This document shows positions 1-9,165 of a stretch of 64,000 nt of DNA, piece after piece. The notes beneath the pieces are model-generated. The model did not search any database and was not told the origin of the DNA. It was given only the letters and a program-made list of their open reading frames with translations. Numbering within the stretch: the stretch's first letter is position 1; the number at the start of each line of letters is the position of its first letter. This stretch comes from Iodobacter fluviatilis (GTDB taxonomy: Bacteria; Pseudomonadota; Gammaproteobacteria; Burkholderiales; Chitinibacteraceae), in the NCBI RefSeq assembly GCF_900451195.1, contig NZ_UGHR01000001.1, positions 310,001 through 374,000 of the forward strand. Reading direction: 5' to 3'. Both the position numbers and the translations under genes were made by a program.

Positions 1-693
1 AATCCCTGCGGAGTTGTTTTGAGCTTTGTTCTTACGACGCATCATCATGGTGATGCTTGCCAGGCCCAATGCCATCAGCAGCCATTCAGCCGGTTCCGGC
101 ACGGCTGCTACATTAATATTGTCGATTGCAAATTGCGCTTGGTTATTGCCAAAAGCTACGCATGCACCAGCCTCAGTTGTCAGGCAAGAAGCAAAACTGA
201 TTTCTGTAAACACACGATTATTTGCTGTGTATTGAAAATCGCTGAAAGACCATTGCCCATTTGAGTTTTGTCCTGGCAAAGTGAAGCTATCAATAAAGCT
301 TTCGCCTCCGATGCCTTTACCCAGAACAATTAAATTAGCCACGCTGAAAGGGATATTGGCCAGAAGAGGGGATGTGAAACTGCTTGAGAAGCTGCTTAGT
401 GTGAAGCCAGTATCGTTTGAGATACGCAGGCCACCATCGTTTAAGCCAAGGTAGTAAGGGGTGTTGTTGCCACCTGGGCAATCAATAATTGAGCAAGTGT
501 CGGCTGAGGCAATTGCACCCGCCATTCCTTCGCCCAGCACAGATAATTTAAAAGAGGGATCTGCCTGTACAACGTCTCCCCCTTCATAAATCTCGCCTTT
601 TAATGAGTCAAAGTTAATAATCGAAGCCTGTGCAGCAGGCATAGAAAAACCAATGGCTGCAGTCAGCAGTGCCATCTTGAGTGATTGCTTCAT
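1..693 (-). CDS. PEP-CTERM sorting-domain exoprotein (3' end outside window)
   Basis: The frame is open from an ATG at 693 to the window edge, so the stop is not seen. The protein starts with a Sec signal peptide (MKQSLKMALLTAA...AQA). It ends with a VPEP motif, a hydrophobic helix and an Arg/Lys cluster (MRRKNK), the tripartite PEP-CTERM signal at 20-110. Known family role: export, then sorting and cleavage by exosortase at the cell envelope, usually linked to exopolysaccharide. The middle part is a secreted beta-rich region that I cannot assign further. Ribosome-binding sequence AGGGAG lies just upstream of 693. It is transcribed away from tRNA-Val. Confidence 0.8.
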   Translation of the reverse strand, partial: MKQSLKMALLTAAIGFSMPAAQASIINFDSLKGEIYEGGDVVQADPSFKLSVLGEGMAGAIASADTCSIIDCPGGNNTPYYLGLNDGGLRISNDTGFTLSSFSSSFTSPLLANIPFSVANLIVLGKGIGGESFIDSFTLPGQNSNGQWSFSDFQYTANNRVFTEISFASCLTTEAGACVAFGNNQAQFAIDNINVAAVPEPAEWLLMALGLASITMMMRRKNKAQNNSAGI

Positions 694-1124
694 ATAACTC
701 CCTGTGTCTTGGATTTGAATGAACAACGGGTGTGCTCAAGGCTCAGGCATAAAGTGCCTCTACTGACTTAATCTGACTCTTTTGCCTGATTATTTTTTTA
801 TGTGACTTATTAGTTGATGTACTGATTGCCTTTCATATTTATGAAGTTGGCGTGTGAATAATAACAAAATATGCCAAGCCGTCTATATTTCACCGTCATA
901 AATCATTTATTTGTATCTGTTATGTAGCAGTATTGAGAAAACAGCGTTTGTTGACGAGCTACCTTTCGTTTTTTGAAAGTATGACTGGGTTTGGCAAATA
1001 CTGATTTATTGCAGCTAAAGACCTTATTTTCTCGGGGGTTTAAATAAATGACTTTTAATTCAAATATTTAATGTATTTCTCCTCGTTTCTTGGGTTTGAT
1101 GGGTAGAAATTTTTTATTTCTGGC
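694..1124. other. Intergenic region, no gene seen
   Basis: AT-rich stretch between the PEP-CTERM gene and the tRNA-Val promoter. It should hold the leftward promoter of the exoprotein gene. No convincing ORF, RNA or repeat was seen. Confidence 0.5.
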
Positions 1125-1153
1125 TTGTGCCGGCGGGAAATCTCGTTTAGAAT
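1125..1153 (+). promoter_or_regulatory. Sigma-70 promoter of tRNA-Val / thrS leader
   Basis: TTGTGC (1125-1130) and TAGAAT (1148-1153) are separated by 17 bp, about 48 bp upstream of the tRNA. The tmRNA promoter in this window uses the same -35 hexamer with the same spacing. Confidence 0.65.
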
Positions 1154-1200
1154 GCGTTCTCTCTGATCTTGTTGTTCAGTATCAAGTCAGTTAAATCGCT

Positions 1201-1277
1201 AGGGTTGTAGCTCAGTTGGTTAGAGCGTTTGGTCGACATCCAAGAGGTCGTGAGTTCGAATCTCACCAACCCTACCA
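1201..1277 (+). tRNA. tRNA-Val (anticodon GAC), with CCA encoded
   Basis: Full cloverleaf: acceptor AGGGTTG/CAACCCT, D arm GCTC/GAGC, anticodon arm TTTGG/CCAAG, T arm GTGAG/CTCAC with TTCGAAT loop, then A-CCA. The anticodon loop reads TCGACAT, giving GAC for valine. Position 33 is C where U is almost universal. It lies about 240 bp upstream of thrS and may share its transcript. Confidence 0.85.
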
Positions 1278-1287
1278 AAAAAAATAT

Positions 1288-1317
1288 CGGTTATGATGAG
1301 CAAAAAAATCATAACCG
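1288..1317 (+). other. Hairpin between tRNA-Val and the thrS leader
   Basis: A 10-bp perfect inverted repeat, CGGTTATGAT / ATCATAACCG, with a 10-nt A-rich loop. No T-run follows, so it is not a classical terminator. It could help separate the tRNA 3' end from the downstream leader RNA during processing. Confidence 0.4.
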
Positions 1318-1337
1318 TACTTCAGGAGTTAAGCCCC

Positions 1338-1367
1338 ATGAATCAAACGAGCACCACCACAGAGTAA
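1338..1367 (+). CDS. Threonine-rich leader peptide upstream of thrS
   Basis: A nine-codon ORF reads MNQTSTTTE, with four Thr codons (ACG, ACC, ACC, ACA), preceded by CAGGAG 9 bases before the ATG. It is followed by a strong intrinsic terminator at 1401-1430 and then thrS. AAGCCCC (1331-1337) just before the ATG can pair with GGGGCTT (1386-1392). GCGGC/GTGCG segments at 1373-1384 can pair with the 3' arm of the terminator. This is the layout of ribosome-mediated attenuation: stalling at Thr codons when charged tRNA-Thr is low would free an antiterminator. Function is inferred from layout. Confidence 0.6.
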   Translation: MNQTSTTTE

Positions 1368-1400
1368 ATCTGGCGGCGTGTGCGCGGGGCTTGATTTATA

Positions 1401-1430
1401 AAAAGTGCGGCGTAAGCCGCACTTTTTTTT
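1401..1430 (+). terminator. Intrinsic terminator / attenuator before thrS
   Basis: An 11-bp perfect stem, AAAAGTGCGGC / GCCGCACTTTT, with a GTAA loop, runs into eight T. It sits between the Thr leader peptide and thrS, so thrS needs read-through or its own promoter. Confidence 0.8.
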
Positions 1431-1517
1431 CGTTCATTTTTTACAGCATCTGTTACTGTTTGTTTTCTTTTTGAAAGCCTTCTAACCTTATCTAAAACGC
1501 GCAGCACAGGATAAAAC

Positions 1518-3422
1518 ATGCCTATCGTGACCCTGCCAGACGGCTCTGAACGACAATTCGACGCCCCGCTTACCGTGGGCGATGTAGCAGCCAGTATCGG
1601 TGCGGGCCTTGCTCGTGCCGCACTGGCGGGTAAGGTTAATGGTCAGCTGGTTGATACCAGCTATCTCATTGATCGTGATATTCAGTTGGCGATTATTACG
1701 GAGAAGGATGCAGAGGGTTTAGAGATTATCCGTCACTCTGCGGCTCACTTATTGGCGTATGCAGTAAAACAACTCTTTCCTGATGCGCAAGCCACAATTG
1801 GTCCTGTGATCGAAAACGGTTTTTACTACGATTTCGCCTATAAGCGCCCGTTTACGCCGGAAGATTTGCTGGCCATCGAAAAGAAAATGGTCGAACTGGC
1901 AAAAAAAGATATTCCTGTGGAGCGTTACGAGCAGTCTCGTGATGAAGCGGTTGCATACTTTAAATCAATCGGTGAGGCCTATAAGGCCGAGATTATCGAA
2001 TCGATTCCTGCGGATCAGGTATTAAGCCTGTACCGCGAAGGTGAGTTTACTGATCTTTGCCGTGGCCCTCATGTGCCATCTACCGGTAAGTTGAAAGTAT
2101 TCAAGCTGATGAAAGTTGCTGGTGCTTACTGGCGCGGTGATAGCAAAAATGAAATGCTGACACGTATTTACGGTACCGCTTGGGCAAAGAAAGATGAGCT
2201 TGAGCAGTACTTGCATATGCTGGAAGAATCGGAAAAGCGCGATCACCGCAAAATCGGTAAGCAGCTCGATTTATTCCATATGCAGGAAGAGGCGCCAGGC
2301 ATGGTGTTCTGGCACCCTAAGGGTTGGGCGTTATGGCAATCGATCGAGCAATATATGCGTAAAAAGCTCGATCAGCATGGCTATCAGGAAATCCGTACGC
2401 CGATGGTGATGGATCGCTCTTTGTGGGAGAAGTCGGGTCATTGGGAAAATTACCATGATGCGATGTTTACTACCGAGTCGGAAAAACGTGATTACGCCGT
2501 GAAGCCGATGAATTGCCCTGGGCATATTCAAGTCTTTAATCAGGGTTTACGTTCCTATCGTGATTTACCGTTGCGCTTTTCCGAGTTCGGTTCTTGCCAC
2601 CGCAATGAGCCTTCAGGTTCTTTGCACGGCATAATGCGGGTTCGTGGTTTTGTGCAGGATGATGCACATATTTTCTGTACAGAAGAGCAGGTTCAATCTG
2701 AAGCTGCTGCGTTTATCGATTTACTGCAAGAGGTTTATGCAGACTTTGGTTTTAATGAAATTCTGGTAAAGCTCTCCACTCGTCCGGAAAAACGTGTTGG
2801 GACAGAAGAAAGCTGGGATCATGCCGAGGCTTCGCTGGCTGCTGCTCTGGATTCCAAAGGTTTGGCCTTTGAGTATCAGCCGGGTGAAGGTGCGTTTTAC
2901 GGCCCGAAAATTGAGTTTTCTTTAAAAGATTGTCTGGGCCGTGTGTGGCAATGTGGTACTTTACAGATCGACCCTAATTTGCCGGAGCGTTTAGGCGCGG
3001 AGTATGTTGGGATCGATAATGCAAAACATCGTCCTTTAATGCTGCATCGTGCGGTATTGGGCTCGATGGAGCGTTTTATTGGTATTCTGATTGAAAATCA
3101 TGCCGGTGCATTTCCTGTTTGGCTTGCGCCAACACAGCTTGTGGTCTTGAATATTTCAGACGCACAGCGTGAATATGCCGTAGAAGTGTGCGAAAAACTC
3201 AAGTCATTGGGCTTTAGGGCTCAGGCGGACTTGAGAAATGAGAAGATTACCTATAAAATCCGCGAGCATAGTCTGCAACGTCTTCCTTATCAGCTCATTG
3301 TGGGCGATAAAGAAAAAGAAGCAGGCCTAGTGGCCGTGCGGAGCCGCACAGGTGAAGACTTGGGGCAATTAACGATTGAGGCGCTGGTTGAGCGCTTGCA
3401 GTCGGAAATGCCAAAAGTTTAA
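1518..3422 (+). CDS. thrS: Threonine--tRNA ligase
   Basis: Cytoplasmic class II synthetase that charges tRNA-Thr. The 634 residues match the family length. An N-terminal TGS domain (about 1-62) is followed by the editing domain, with [12 protein letters not shown] near 72. The class II catalytic core has motif 2 ([12 protein letters not shown]) and motif 3 ([11 protein letters not shown]), then an anticodon-binding domain at the C terminus. The zinc-binding Cys and two His are present (MNCPGH, DDAHIF, MLHRAV). AGGAT precedes the ATG. It heads the infC-rpmI-rplT cluster and lies behind a Thr leader and terminator, which suggests control by threonyl-tRNA supply. Confidence 0.97.
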   Translation: MPIVTLPDGSERQFDAPLTVGDVAASIGAGLARAALAGKVNGQLVDTSYLIDRDIQLAIITEKDAEGLEIIRHSAAHLLAYAVKQLFPDAQATIGPVIENGFYYDFAYKRPFTPEDLLAIEKKMVELAKKDIPVERYEQSRDEAVAYFKSIGEAYKAEIIESIPADQVLSLYREGEFTDLCRGPHVPSTGKLKVFKLMKVAGAYWRGDSKNEMLTRIYGTAWAKKDELEQYLHMLEESEKRDHRKIGKQLDLFHMQEEAPGMVFWHPKGWALWQSIEQYMRKKLDQHGYQEIRTPMVMDRSLWEKSGHWENYHDAMFTTESEKRDYAVKPMNCPGHIQVFNQGLRSYRDLPLRFSEFGSCHRNEPSGSLHGIMRVRGFVQDDAHIFCTEEQVQSEAAAFIDLLQEVYADFGFNEILVKLSTRPEKRVGTEESWDHAEASLAAALDSKGLAFEYQPGEGAFYGPKIEFSLKDCLGRVWQCGTLQIDPNLPERLGAEYVGIDNAKHRPLMLHRAVLGSMERFIGILIENHAGAFPVWLAPTQLVVLNISDAQREYAVEVCEKLKSLGFRAQADLRNEKITYKIREHSLQRLPYQLIVGDKEKEAGLVAVRSRTGEDLGQLTIEALVERLQSEMPKV

Positions 3423-3470
3423 TCGTGGGCTATAGCGCGGTTTTGATTTTGAATGACTTGGAGAATCACA

Positions 3471-3998
3471 ATAGCTTCTCAGGATAAAGAACCACGGATT
3501 AACGGTGAAATCACCGCCCGTGAGTTACGTTTGCAGGGTGTGGATGGCGAGCAGCTTGGTATCGTCAGCCTTTCTGAAGCTTTGGCTCTGGCCGAAGAGG
3601 CCAATGTTGATCTGGTGGAAATCGCACCGACAGCACAGCCGCCTGTTTGCCGTATTATGGATTACGGTAAATTTAAGTATCAGGACGCGAAAAAGAAACA
3701 CGCCGCCAAGCAGAACCAGAAGCAGGTCCAGGTCAAGGAAATCAAGTTCCGCCCGGGTACGGACGAGAACGATTACCAGATCAAACTGCGTAATCTGACC
3801 CGCTTCCTCGCCGATGGCGATAAGGCAAAAATTACTTTGCGTTTCCGTGGTCGCGAAATGGCTCACCAAGAAATCGGTATGGCTCAGCTGAAACGTGTTG
3901 AAGCTGATCTGGGCGATTTGGTTGTGGTTGAGCAGTATCCGCGTCTGGAAGGGCGTCAAATGGTTATGATGCTGGCTCCTAAAAAGAAAGCCGCTTAA
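3471..3998 (+). CDS. infC: Translation initiation factor IF-3, non-AUG (AUA) start
   Basis: Binds the 30S subunit and checks start-codon and initiator tRNA pairing. The protein runs from the N domain ([15 protein letters not shown]) through the basic linker ([15 protein letters not shown]) to the C domain ([14 protein letters not shown]). The frame has an ATG at 3453, but the ribosome-binding sequence TTGGAG lies at 3458-3463, after it. The natural start is therefore ATA at 3471, seven bases behind GGAG, giving 175 residues. Rare start codons (AUU, AUC, AUA) in infC are known to underlie IF-3 autoregulation. It is followed by the L20-type leader and rpmI-rplT. Confidence 0.93.
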   Translation: MASQDKEPRINGEITARELRLQGVDGEQLGIVSLSEALALAEEANVDLVEIAPTAQPPVCRIMDYGKFKYQDAKKKHAAKQNQKQVQVKEIKFRPGTDENDYQIKLRNLTRFLADGDKAKITLRFRGREMAHQEIGMAQLKRVEADLGDLVVVEQYPRLEGRQMVMMLAPKKKAA

Positions 3999-4026
3999 TT
4001 TCCTTTTGTAAAAACGACCGGGCTAG

Positions 4027-4076
4027 CGGCTGCGCCTGGTAAGGCTGGTTGTTTGTTTGAAACCAGCTAGCAGCCG
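4027..4076 (+). promoter_or_regulatory. Structured leader upstream of rpmI-rplT
   Basis: Two nested helices: CGGCTGC (4027-4033) with GCAGCCG (4070-4076), enclosing GCTGGTT (4044-4050) with AACCAGC (4061-4067). A small GCGG-GTAA-CCGC hairpin follows near 4111-4122. In E. coli the rpmI-rplT mRNA is folded and repressed by L20; a similar role here is inference. Confidence 0.45.
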
Positions 4077-4166
4077 TAATAAAAGCGTGGTGGCAGGTAT
4101 TAAGTGCAGAGCGGGTAACCGCTATGGCGCCTGTCGCCCTATCTAACTCAGTAGTAGGAGTTCATC

Positions 4167-4364
4167 ATGCCTAAGATGAAGACCAAGAGCAGCGCTAAAA
4201 AGCGCTTCAAGGTTCTCGGTGGTGGTGGCGTTAAGCGTAGTCACGCTTTCAAGCGTCACATCTTGACCAAGAAAACCACTAAGACTAAACGCCAGCTGCG
4301 CGGTACAAGCATGGTCGATGCGTCGAACATGCCTTCTGTACGTGCAATGTTGCCCTACGCATAA
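4167..4364 (+). CDS. rpmI: 50S ribosomal protein L35
   Basis: 65 residues, highly basic, with the L35 start [16 protein letters not shown] and the [13 protein letters not shown] segment. It is part of the large ribosomal subunit. GTAGGAG precedes the ATG by 7 bases. It lies 16 bases before rplT, so the two are surely cotranscribed. Confidence 0.97.
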   Translation: MPKMKTKSSAKKRFKVLGGGGVKRSHAFKRHILTKKTTKTKRQLRGTSMVDASNMPSVRAMLPYA

Positions 4365-4380
4365 CTAAAGGAAAAGAACC

Positions 4381-4740
4381 ATGCCTCGCGTTAAACGTGG
4401 TGTTACAGCTCGCGCTCGTCATAAAAAGATCCTCGCTCTGGCCAAAGGCTACCGTGGTCGTCGTAAAAATGTCTATCGTGTAGCCAAACAGGCTGTCATG
4501 AAGGCAGGTCAATACGCCTACCGTGATCGTCGTCAGAAAAAACGTCAGTTCCGTCGCCTATGGATTGCGCGTATCAACGCAGCTTCCCGTGAGTGCGGCC
4601 TGGCTTACAGCCGTTTCATGAACGGTCTGAAGAAAGCGGGTATTGAAGTTGACCGTAAGGTTCTCGCTGATATGGCTATTTTTGACAAACCGGCTTTTGC
4701 TCAGTTTGTTGAAGTAGCTAAGGCGAAACTAGCCGCCTAA
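4381..4740 (+). CDS. rplT: 50S ribosomal protein L20
   Basis: 119 residues with the L20 signature ([32 protein letters not shown]). Needed for early 50S assembly, and in relatives represses its own operon at the mRNA leader. AAAGGAAAAG precedes the ATG. The operon ends at a strong terminator 20 bases after the stop. Confidence 0.97.
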   Translation: MPRVKRGVTARARHKKILALAKGYRGRRKNVYRVAKQAVMKAGQYAYRDRRQKKRQFRRLWIARINAASRECGLAYSRFMNGLKKAGIEVDRKVLADMAIFDKPAFAQFVEVAKAKLAA

Positions 4741-4759
4741 TCGGCTGGTCGACAAGAGG

Positions 4760-4784
4760 GGGAGGCTTCTGGCCTCCCTTTTTT
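4760..4784 (+). terminator. Terminator after rplT
   Basis: GGGAGGC / GCCTCCC stem, 5-nt loop, followed by six T. It separates thrS-infC-rpmI-rplT from pheST-ihfA-merR. Confidence 0.85.
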
Positions 4785-4879
4785 ATTCCTTTGGTTTATC
4801 CGAAGGGGTGCTTTTGCTGGTTTTCTTTATTGAAATGTCAGTTTAAGCAAAACAATTTGCCTGAGATTGCCGCAAGATC

Positions 4880-5866
4880 ATGGTTGATAACGTACAAGCG
4901 ATTCTGGAAAAAGGCCTGGCTGCATTAAATGCAACCAATGACCCGAACGAACTTGAAAATGCCAAGGCGCAATTTATTGGCAAGCAGGGCGAGATTTCTG
5001 CGCTCTTAAAACAGTTAGCCACCTTGCCGCCCGAAGAAAAAAAATCTTTTGGTGCAATTGTTAATCAGGCTAAACAAGCTTTTGAAGCCTCGCTGAATGC
5101 GCGCCGTGAAGCGCTTGCCAATGAAAAGTTGGCAAAGCAGCTGGCCGCTGAAGCGCTGGATGTCACTTTGCCGGGCCGTGGGCTTGCCGCAGGTGGTTTG
5201 CATCCGGTGACCAAGGTGCGTGAGCGCATTGAAGCATTGTTTCACTCTATGGGTTTCGCAGTGGCCGATGGCCCCGAAATCGAAACAGATTTTTATAATT
5301 TTGAAGCCTTGAATCTGCCGCCTGATCATCCTGCCCGCGGCATGCAAGACACCTTTTATGTAGAAGGTGGCGAAGTGTTGCGCACGCATACTTCCCCGAT
5401 TCAAGCGCGTTATATGGAAAGCCATGAGCCGCCGATTAAGATTATCGCGCCGGGCCGTGTTTACCGTGTTGATTCTGACGCCACACATTCGCCGATGTTC
5501 CATCAGATGGAAGGCCTGTGGGTTGATCAGGATGTGTCATTTGCCGATTTAAAAAGTGTGATTGTCAGCTTTTTGCGCCAGTTCTTTGAGCGTGATGATC
5601 TGGAAGTGCGCTTTCGCCCCTCATTCTTCCCATTTACCGAGCCTTCGGCTGAGATCGACGTAAAGTGGTCCAAGGGCTGGATGGAAGTTGGCGGTTGCGG
5701 CATGGTGCACCCCAATGTGCTGAAGAATGTAGGTATTGATAGCGAAAAATTCACCGGCTTTGCTTTCGGCATTGGTCTGGATCGTTTCGCGATGCTGTAT
5801 TACGGCGTAAATGATTTACGCCTCTTCTTCGAGAACGATATTTCCTTCCTCGAACAGTTCAAGTAA
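4880..5866 (+). CDS. pheS: Phenylalanine--tRNA ligase alpha subunit
   Basis: Catalytic subunit of the alpha2-beta2 PheRS. An N-terminal coiled coil (about 1-90) binds tRNA. The class II core has [16 protein letters not shown], motif 2 ([18 protein letters not shown]) and motif 3 ([14 protein letters not shown]). 328 residues is normal. The Shine-Dalgarno before the ATG is weak (GCAAGA). About 100 bases separate it from pheT. Confidence 0.97.
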   Translation: MVDNVQAILEKGLAALNATNDPNELENAKAQFIGKQGEISALLKQLATLPPEEKKSFGAIVNQAKQAFEASLNARREALANEKLAKQLAAEALDVTLPGRGLAAGGLHPVTKVRERIEALFHSMGFAVADGPEIETDFYNFEALNLPPDHPARGMQDTFYVEGGEVLRTHTSPIQARYMESHEPPIKIIAPGRVYRVDSDATHSPMFHQMEGLWVDQDVSFADLKSVIVSFLRQFFERDDLEVRFRPSFFPFTEPSAEIDVKWSKGWMEVGGCGMVHPNVLKNVGIDSEKFTGFAFGIGLDRFAMLYYGVNDLRLFFENDISFLEQFK

Positions 5867-5969
5867 TAAGTTGAAAAGTGGCGCAGCTAAAGTAGCTCTT
5901 TAAGAGATCTGTTTTGGCTGGCTTTCTACAGCGGATGTTGTATCGTCCGCGCATCTGTAGGTGCGAGTG

Positions 5970-8324
5970 ATGAAATTTTCTGAACAATGGTTGCGTAGCT
6001 GGGTAAATCCAGCCCTAAATTCTGAGCAGCTGGCCCATTTGTTAACAATGGCCGGTTTAGAAGTAGAAGAAAATGACCCTGCTGCCCCTGAGTTTACTCA
6101 AGTGTTTGTGGCAGAGGTATTGTCTGTTACCAAGCATGAAAACGCCGATAAGCTGAATGTTTGCAGCGTAAATGTGGGCGAGGCTGAGCCACTGCAAATT
6201 GTGTGTGGCGCGCCTAATGTCGCTCCTGGCATTAAAGTGCCATGCGCTCGCGTCGGTGCCGCTTTACCTGGCGATTTTAATATCAAAAAAGCTAAGGTTC
6301 GTGGGGTTGAATCCTTTGGGATGCTGTGTTCTGGCGACGAATTAGGTATGCCAAGCGATGTTGACGGGCTGATGATTTTGCCAAGCGATGCGCCAGTTGG
6401 TATGCCAATTCGCGAATACCTGCAGCTTGATGATCGCTTGCTGACTTTAAAGCTCACTCCAAACCGTACTGATTGCTTGTCGATTAAAGGCATTGCGCGC
6501 GAAGTGGCTGCTCTAACGGATGCCGTGCTTAATCCGGTTGAAATTAACGCTGTCGTGCCTGCGTGTGATGATGTGATTGCCGTAGCCCTGAATGCAGGCG
6601 CTGCGTGCCCACGTTATGCGGGTCGTGTGATCAAAAATGTAAATCAAGCGGCTGATACTCCAGATTGGATGAAGCAACGCTTAGAGCGTTCAGGCTTACG
6701 CTCTATCTCGGCGATTGTTGACGTTACAAACTACGTCTTGCTAGAGCTTGGTCAGCCAATGCACGCCTTTGATGCGGATAAGCTGCAAGGTGGCATTCAG
6801 GCACGTTTTGCTCAGCAGGGCGAAAAAATTACCCTACTCAATGAAAAAGAGCTGACGCTTGACGCCGATATGCTGGTGATTGCCGATGAGGCACAGCCCT
6901 TAGCGCTCGCTGGTATTATGGGTGGCTTGGCATCGTCTGTCGTCGCTGGCACACAAAATATCTTTTTAGAATCCGCCTTCTTTGCGCCTGCCACGATTGC
7001 GGGCCGCTCACGTCGCGTGGGTTTTAGCTCAGACAGCTCGCATCGCTTCGAGCGCGGTATCGACTTTGCCAATGTAGTGAATGCGCTTGAGCGCGCTACG
7101 CAGTTGATTCTGGAGATCTGTGGCGGTGAAGCCGGCCCGGTTACCGAAGCAAAGGCTGAGCTGCCAGCACGCCCAGCCGTCACGCTGCGTGTATCGCGTG
7201 TGGCTAAAGTTTTAGGTATTCAGTTATCCGCAGATGAAATTCTCGCATTGTTGGCGCGCCTAGCTCTGCCAACATCGCTGGCGGGTGATGTGATCACCGT
7301 CACGCCACCTTCATTTCGCTTTGACATCGAAATCGAAGAAGACTTAATCGAAGAAATTGCCCGCTTATTTGGCTACGACAATATTCCTGTTGCACCGTCT
7401 GCATCACGCCAAGTGATGCTGCCGCAGCAGGGCGATCGTCGTGAAAAGGCCGCACTGAAATCAATTATGGTGGCTCGCGATTATTTCGAAGCCATCAGCT
7501 ACGCCTTTGTTGAAGAAAAATGGGAAGCCGATTTTGCGGGTAACATCAGCCCAGTTAAATTGTTGAACCCTATCGCCAGCCAGATGAGCGTGATGCGCTC
7601 CAGTCTATTTGGTGGTTTGATCTCAGCTCTGCAAGGTAATCAAAAACGCAAGCAAGAGCGTGTGCGCTTATTTGAGCTGGCCCGCGTATTTAATGGCACG
7701 GCAGCAGATGCCCAGCCAGAGAAAATCGCGGGCTTGGCTTGGGGCCACCGCAGTGCAGAGCAATGGGGCGTAGCCAAGCAATATGTTGATTTTTATGATG
7801 TAAAAGCCGATGTGGAAGCCTTGCTTGCTCCGCGCAAAGCAGATTTCCGTCGTGTTGATCATCCAGCCCTACATCCTGGCCGCGCTGCCGAGGTTTTACT
7901 CAATGGTATCGTGGTTGGAGTGATTGGCGAGCTGCATCCTAAATGGGTGCAATCGTACGATTTAGGCACAGCGCCTGTCTTGTTTGAATTGGATGTGGAA
8001 GCGCTTGTAAGTGTTGAAACACTTACAGCTAAGCCAGTATCCAAGCTGCAAGTTGTTCGCCGTGACCTTGCCTTACTGGCAGATGAAAGCTTGTCTGTGG
8101 CAACACTGCAAGCAGCATTCGCCAAGCTGAAAAACCCGCTCCTAATAGCATCAGAAGTGTTTGATGTCTACCGTGGAAAGGGCGTTCCAGAAGGTAAAAA
8201 AAGCCTTGCTTTCAAGATGTTAATGCAAGATACTCACAAAACTCTTACTGATGAGGAAGTCGACGCTGTAGTCGCGGATATGATCCGTGCTGCCGAAGCA
8301 AGCGGTGCGACGCTGAGAGTCTAA
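5970..8324 (+). CDS. pheT: Phenylalanine--tRNA ligase beta subunit
   Basis: Structural and editing subunit of PheRS, about 784 residues. It contains the tRNA-binding OB fold near 40-150 ([20 protein letters not shown]), the B3/B4 editing region, B5, a catalytic-like fold and the C-terminal FDX-ACB anticodon domain ([15 protein letters not shown]). ATG at 5970 ([11 protein letters not shown]) is chosen over the in-frame GTG at 5961: it matches the family start and has TAGGTG upstream. The stop TAA overlaps the first candidate start of ihfA. Confidence 0.96.
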   Translation: MKFSEQWLRSWVNPALNSEQLAHLLTMAGLEVEENDPAAPEFTQVFVAEVLSVTKHENADKLNVCSVNVGEAEPLQIVCGAPNVAPGIKVPCARVGAALPGDFNIKKAKVRGVESFGMLCSGDELGMPSDVDGLMILPSDAPVGMPIREYLQLDDRLLTLKLTPNRTDCLSIKGIAREVAALTDAVLNPVEINAVVPACDDVIAVALNAGAACPRYAGRVIKNVNQAADTPDWMKQRLERSGLRSISAIVDVTNYVLLELGQPMHAFDADKLQGGIQARFAQQGEKITLLNEKELTLDADMLVIADEAQPLALAGIMGGLASSVVAGTQNIFLESAFFAPATIAGRSRRVGFSSDSSHRFERGIDFANVVNALERATQLILEICGGEAGPVTEAKAELPARPAVTLRVSRVAKVLGIQLSADEILALLARLALPTSLAGDVITVTPPSFRFDIEIEEDLIEEIARLFGYDNIPVAPSASRQVMLPQQGDRREKAALKSIMVARDYFEAISYAFVEEKWEADFAGNISPVKLLNPIASQMSVMRSSLFGGLISALQGNQKRKQERVRLFELARVFNGTAADAQPEKIAGLAWGHRSAEQWGVAKQYVDFYDVKADVEALLAPRKADFRRVDHPALHPGRAAEVLLNGIVVGVIGELHPKWVQSYDLGTAPVLFELDVEALVSVETLTAKPVSKLQVVRRDLALLADESLSVATLQAAFAKLKNPLLIASEVFDVYRGKGVPEGKKSLAFKMLMQDTHKTLTDEEVDAVVADMIRAAEASGATLRV

Positions 8325-8671
8325 TGCTAATGCAGTATACCCCCACTACAATGATGACGCTTACTAAAGCTGACTTAGCCGATATGTTGTTCGATAAGGT
8401 TGGTTTAAATAAGCGTGAAGCCAAAGACATGGTCGAAGCCTTCTTTGAGGAGATCCGTACGTCCCTTTCCGAGGGCGATTCGGTAAAACTCTCCGGCTTT
8501 GGCAATTTTCAGCTCAGAGACAAGCCGCAACGTCCTGGGCGTAATCCTAAAACAGGCGAAGAAATCCCAATCTCCGCCCGGCGCGTGGTGACATTTCACG
8601 CCAGTCAAAAGCTGAAGGGAATGGTCGAAAGTCACTATGCAAAGCACCAACCTCGTCATACCGACCAGTGA
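8324..8671 (+). CDS. ihfA: Integration host factor alpha subunit
   Basis: HU/IHF-fold DNA-bending protein, partner of IhfB. It has [21 protein letters not shown] and the beta-arm [21 protein letters not shown], with the intercalating Pro. The first ATG (8324) overlaps the pheT stop and has GAGAG upstream. The conserved family start, MTLTKAD, is at 8354 with no visible Shine-Dalgarno. The first ten residues are therefore uncertain. The pheT-ihfA linkage is typical of proteobacteria. Confidence 0.93.
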   Translation: MLMQYTPTTMMTLTKADLADMLFDKVGLNKREAKDMVEAFFEEIRTSLSEGDSVKLSGFGNFQLRDKPQRPGRNPKTGEEIPISARRVVTFHASQKLKGMVESHYAKHQPRHTDQ

Positions 8672-9002
8672 ACTGCCTTCAATCCCTGCGAAACGCTACT
8701 TCACCATTGGTGAGGTTAGCGAGCTATGCGGTGTAAAACCGCATGTGCTGCGTTACTGGGAGCAGGAATTCACGCAATTAAAGCCGGTAAAGCGGCGCGG
8801 AAACCGACGCTACTATCAGCACCATGAAGTACTGTTGGTGCGGCGGATCCGCTCACTGCTTTACGAGCAAGGCTTTACCATAAGCGGTGCCCGCAACCAA
8901 TTATCAGCGCTTCGAGGAGAAGCTGATGGTGTGGAAGAGGGCGCAACAGTGACAGAATTACGTCATGAATTAGAAGCACTACTTGCTTGGTTAGATGACT
9001 AG
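8637..9002 (+). CDS. MerR-family transcriptional regulator
   Basis: 121 residues. The MerR winged helix-turn-helix occupies about 20-90 ([20 protein letters not shown], then RRGNRRYY). There is no long effector domain, only a short acidic tail. It overlaps ihfA by 35 bp and is cotranscribed. A MerR-like gene after ihfA is a common arrangement in beta- and gammaproteobacteria; its targets are not evident here. Confidence 0.9.
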   Translation: MQSTNLVIPTSELPSIPAKRYFTIGEVSELCGVKPHVLRYWEQEFTQLKPVKRRGNRRYYQHHEVLLVRRIRSLLYEQGFTISGARNQLSALRGEADGVEEGATVTELRHELEALLAWLDD

Positions 9003-9022
9003 CCAGGCAAGGGGGCGTAAGG

Positions 9023-9028
9023 TATAAT
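9023..9028 (+). promoter_or_regulatory. -10 element of tRNA-Pro
   Basis: Perfect TATAAT 12 bp before the tRNA. The -35 region (about 9000-9005) is poor, so a start close to the tRNA 5' end is likely. Confidence 0.5.
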
Positions 9029-9040
9029 ACGCCCTGAGTT

Positions 9041-9117
9041 CGGAATGTGGCGCAGCCCGGTAGCGCACTTGCATGGGGTGCAAGGGGTCGGAGGTTCGAA
9101 TCCTCTCATTCCGACCA
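9041..9117 (+). tRNA. tRNA-Pro (anticodon GGG)
   Basis: Cloverleaf: acceptor CGGAATG/CATTCCG, D arm GCGC/GCGC, anticodon arm CTTGC/GCAAG with loop ATGGGGT, T arm GGAGG/CCTCT, then A-CCA. Its 3' 45 bases form the prophage attachment site. Integration kept the tRNA intact. Confidence 0.95.
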
Positions 9118-9118
9118 A
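9073..9118 (+). other. attL core (46 bp)
   Basis: Runs from the anticodon arm to one base past CCA of tRNA-Pro. It is identical over 46 bp to 51434-51479. Confidence 0.93.
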
Positions 9119-9134
9119 CTTAAGTCTTTGATTA

Positions 9135-9165
9135 AAGGTCACTTTTTAAGTGGCCTTTTTTCTTT
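9135..9165 (+). terminator. Terminator after tRNA-Pro, supplied by the prophage
   Basis: AAGGTCACTT / AAGTGGCCTT stem with a T loop and a following T-run. It ends the tRNA transcript and can also serve the integrase gene ending at 9146. Confidence 0.7.

Noticed and set aside
1229..1474. 81-codon ORF over tRNA-Val and the thrS leader
   Set aside because: Begins inside the tRNA and crosses the terminator; not a gene.
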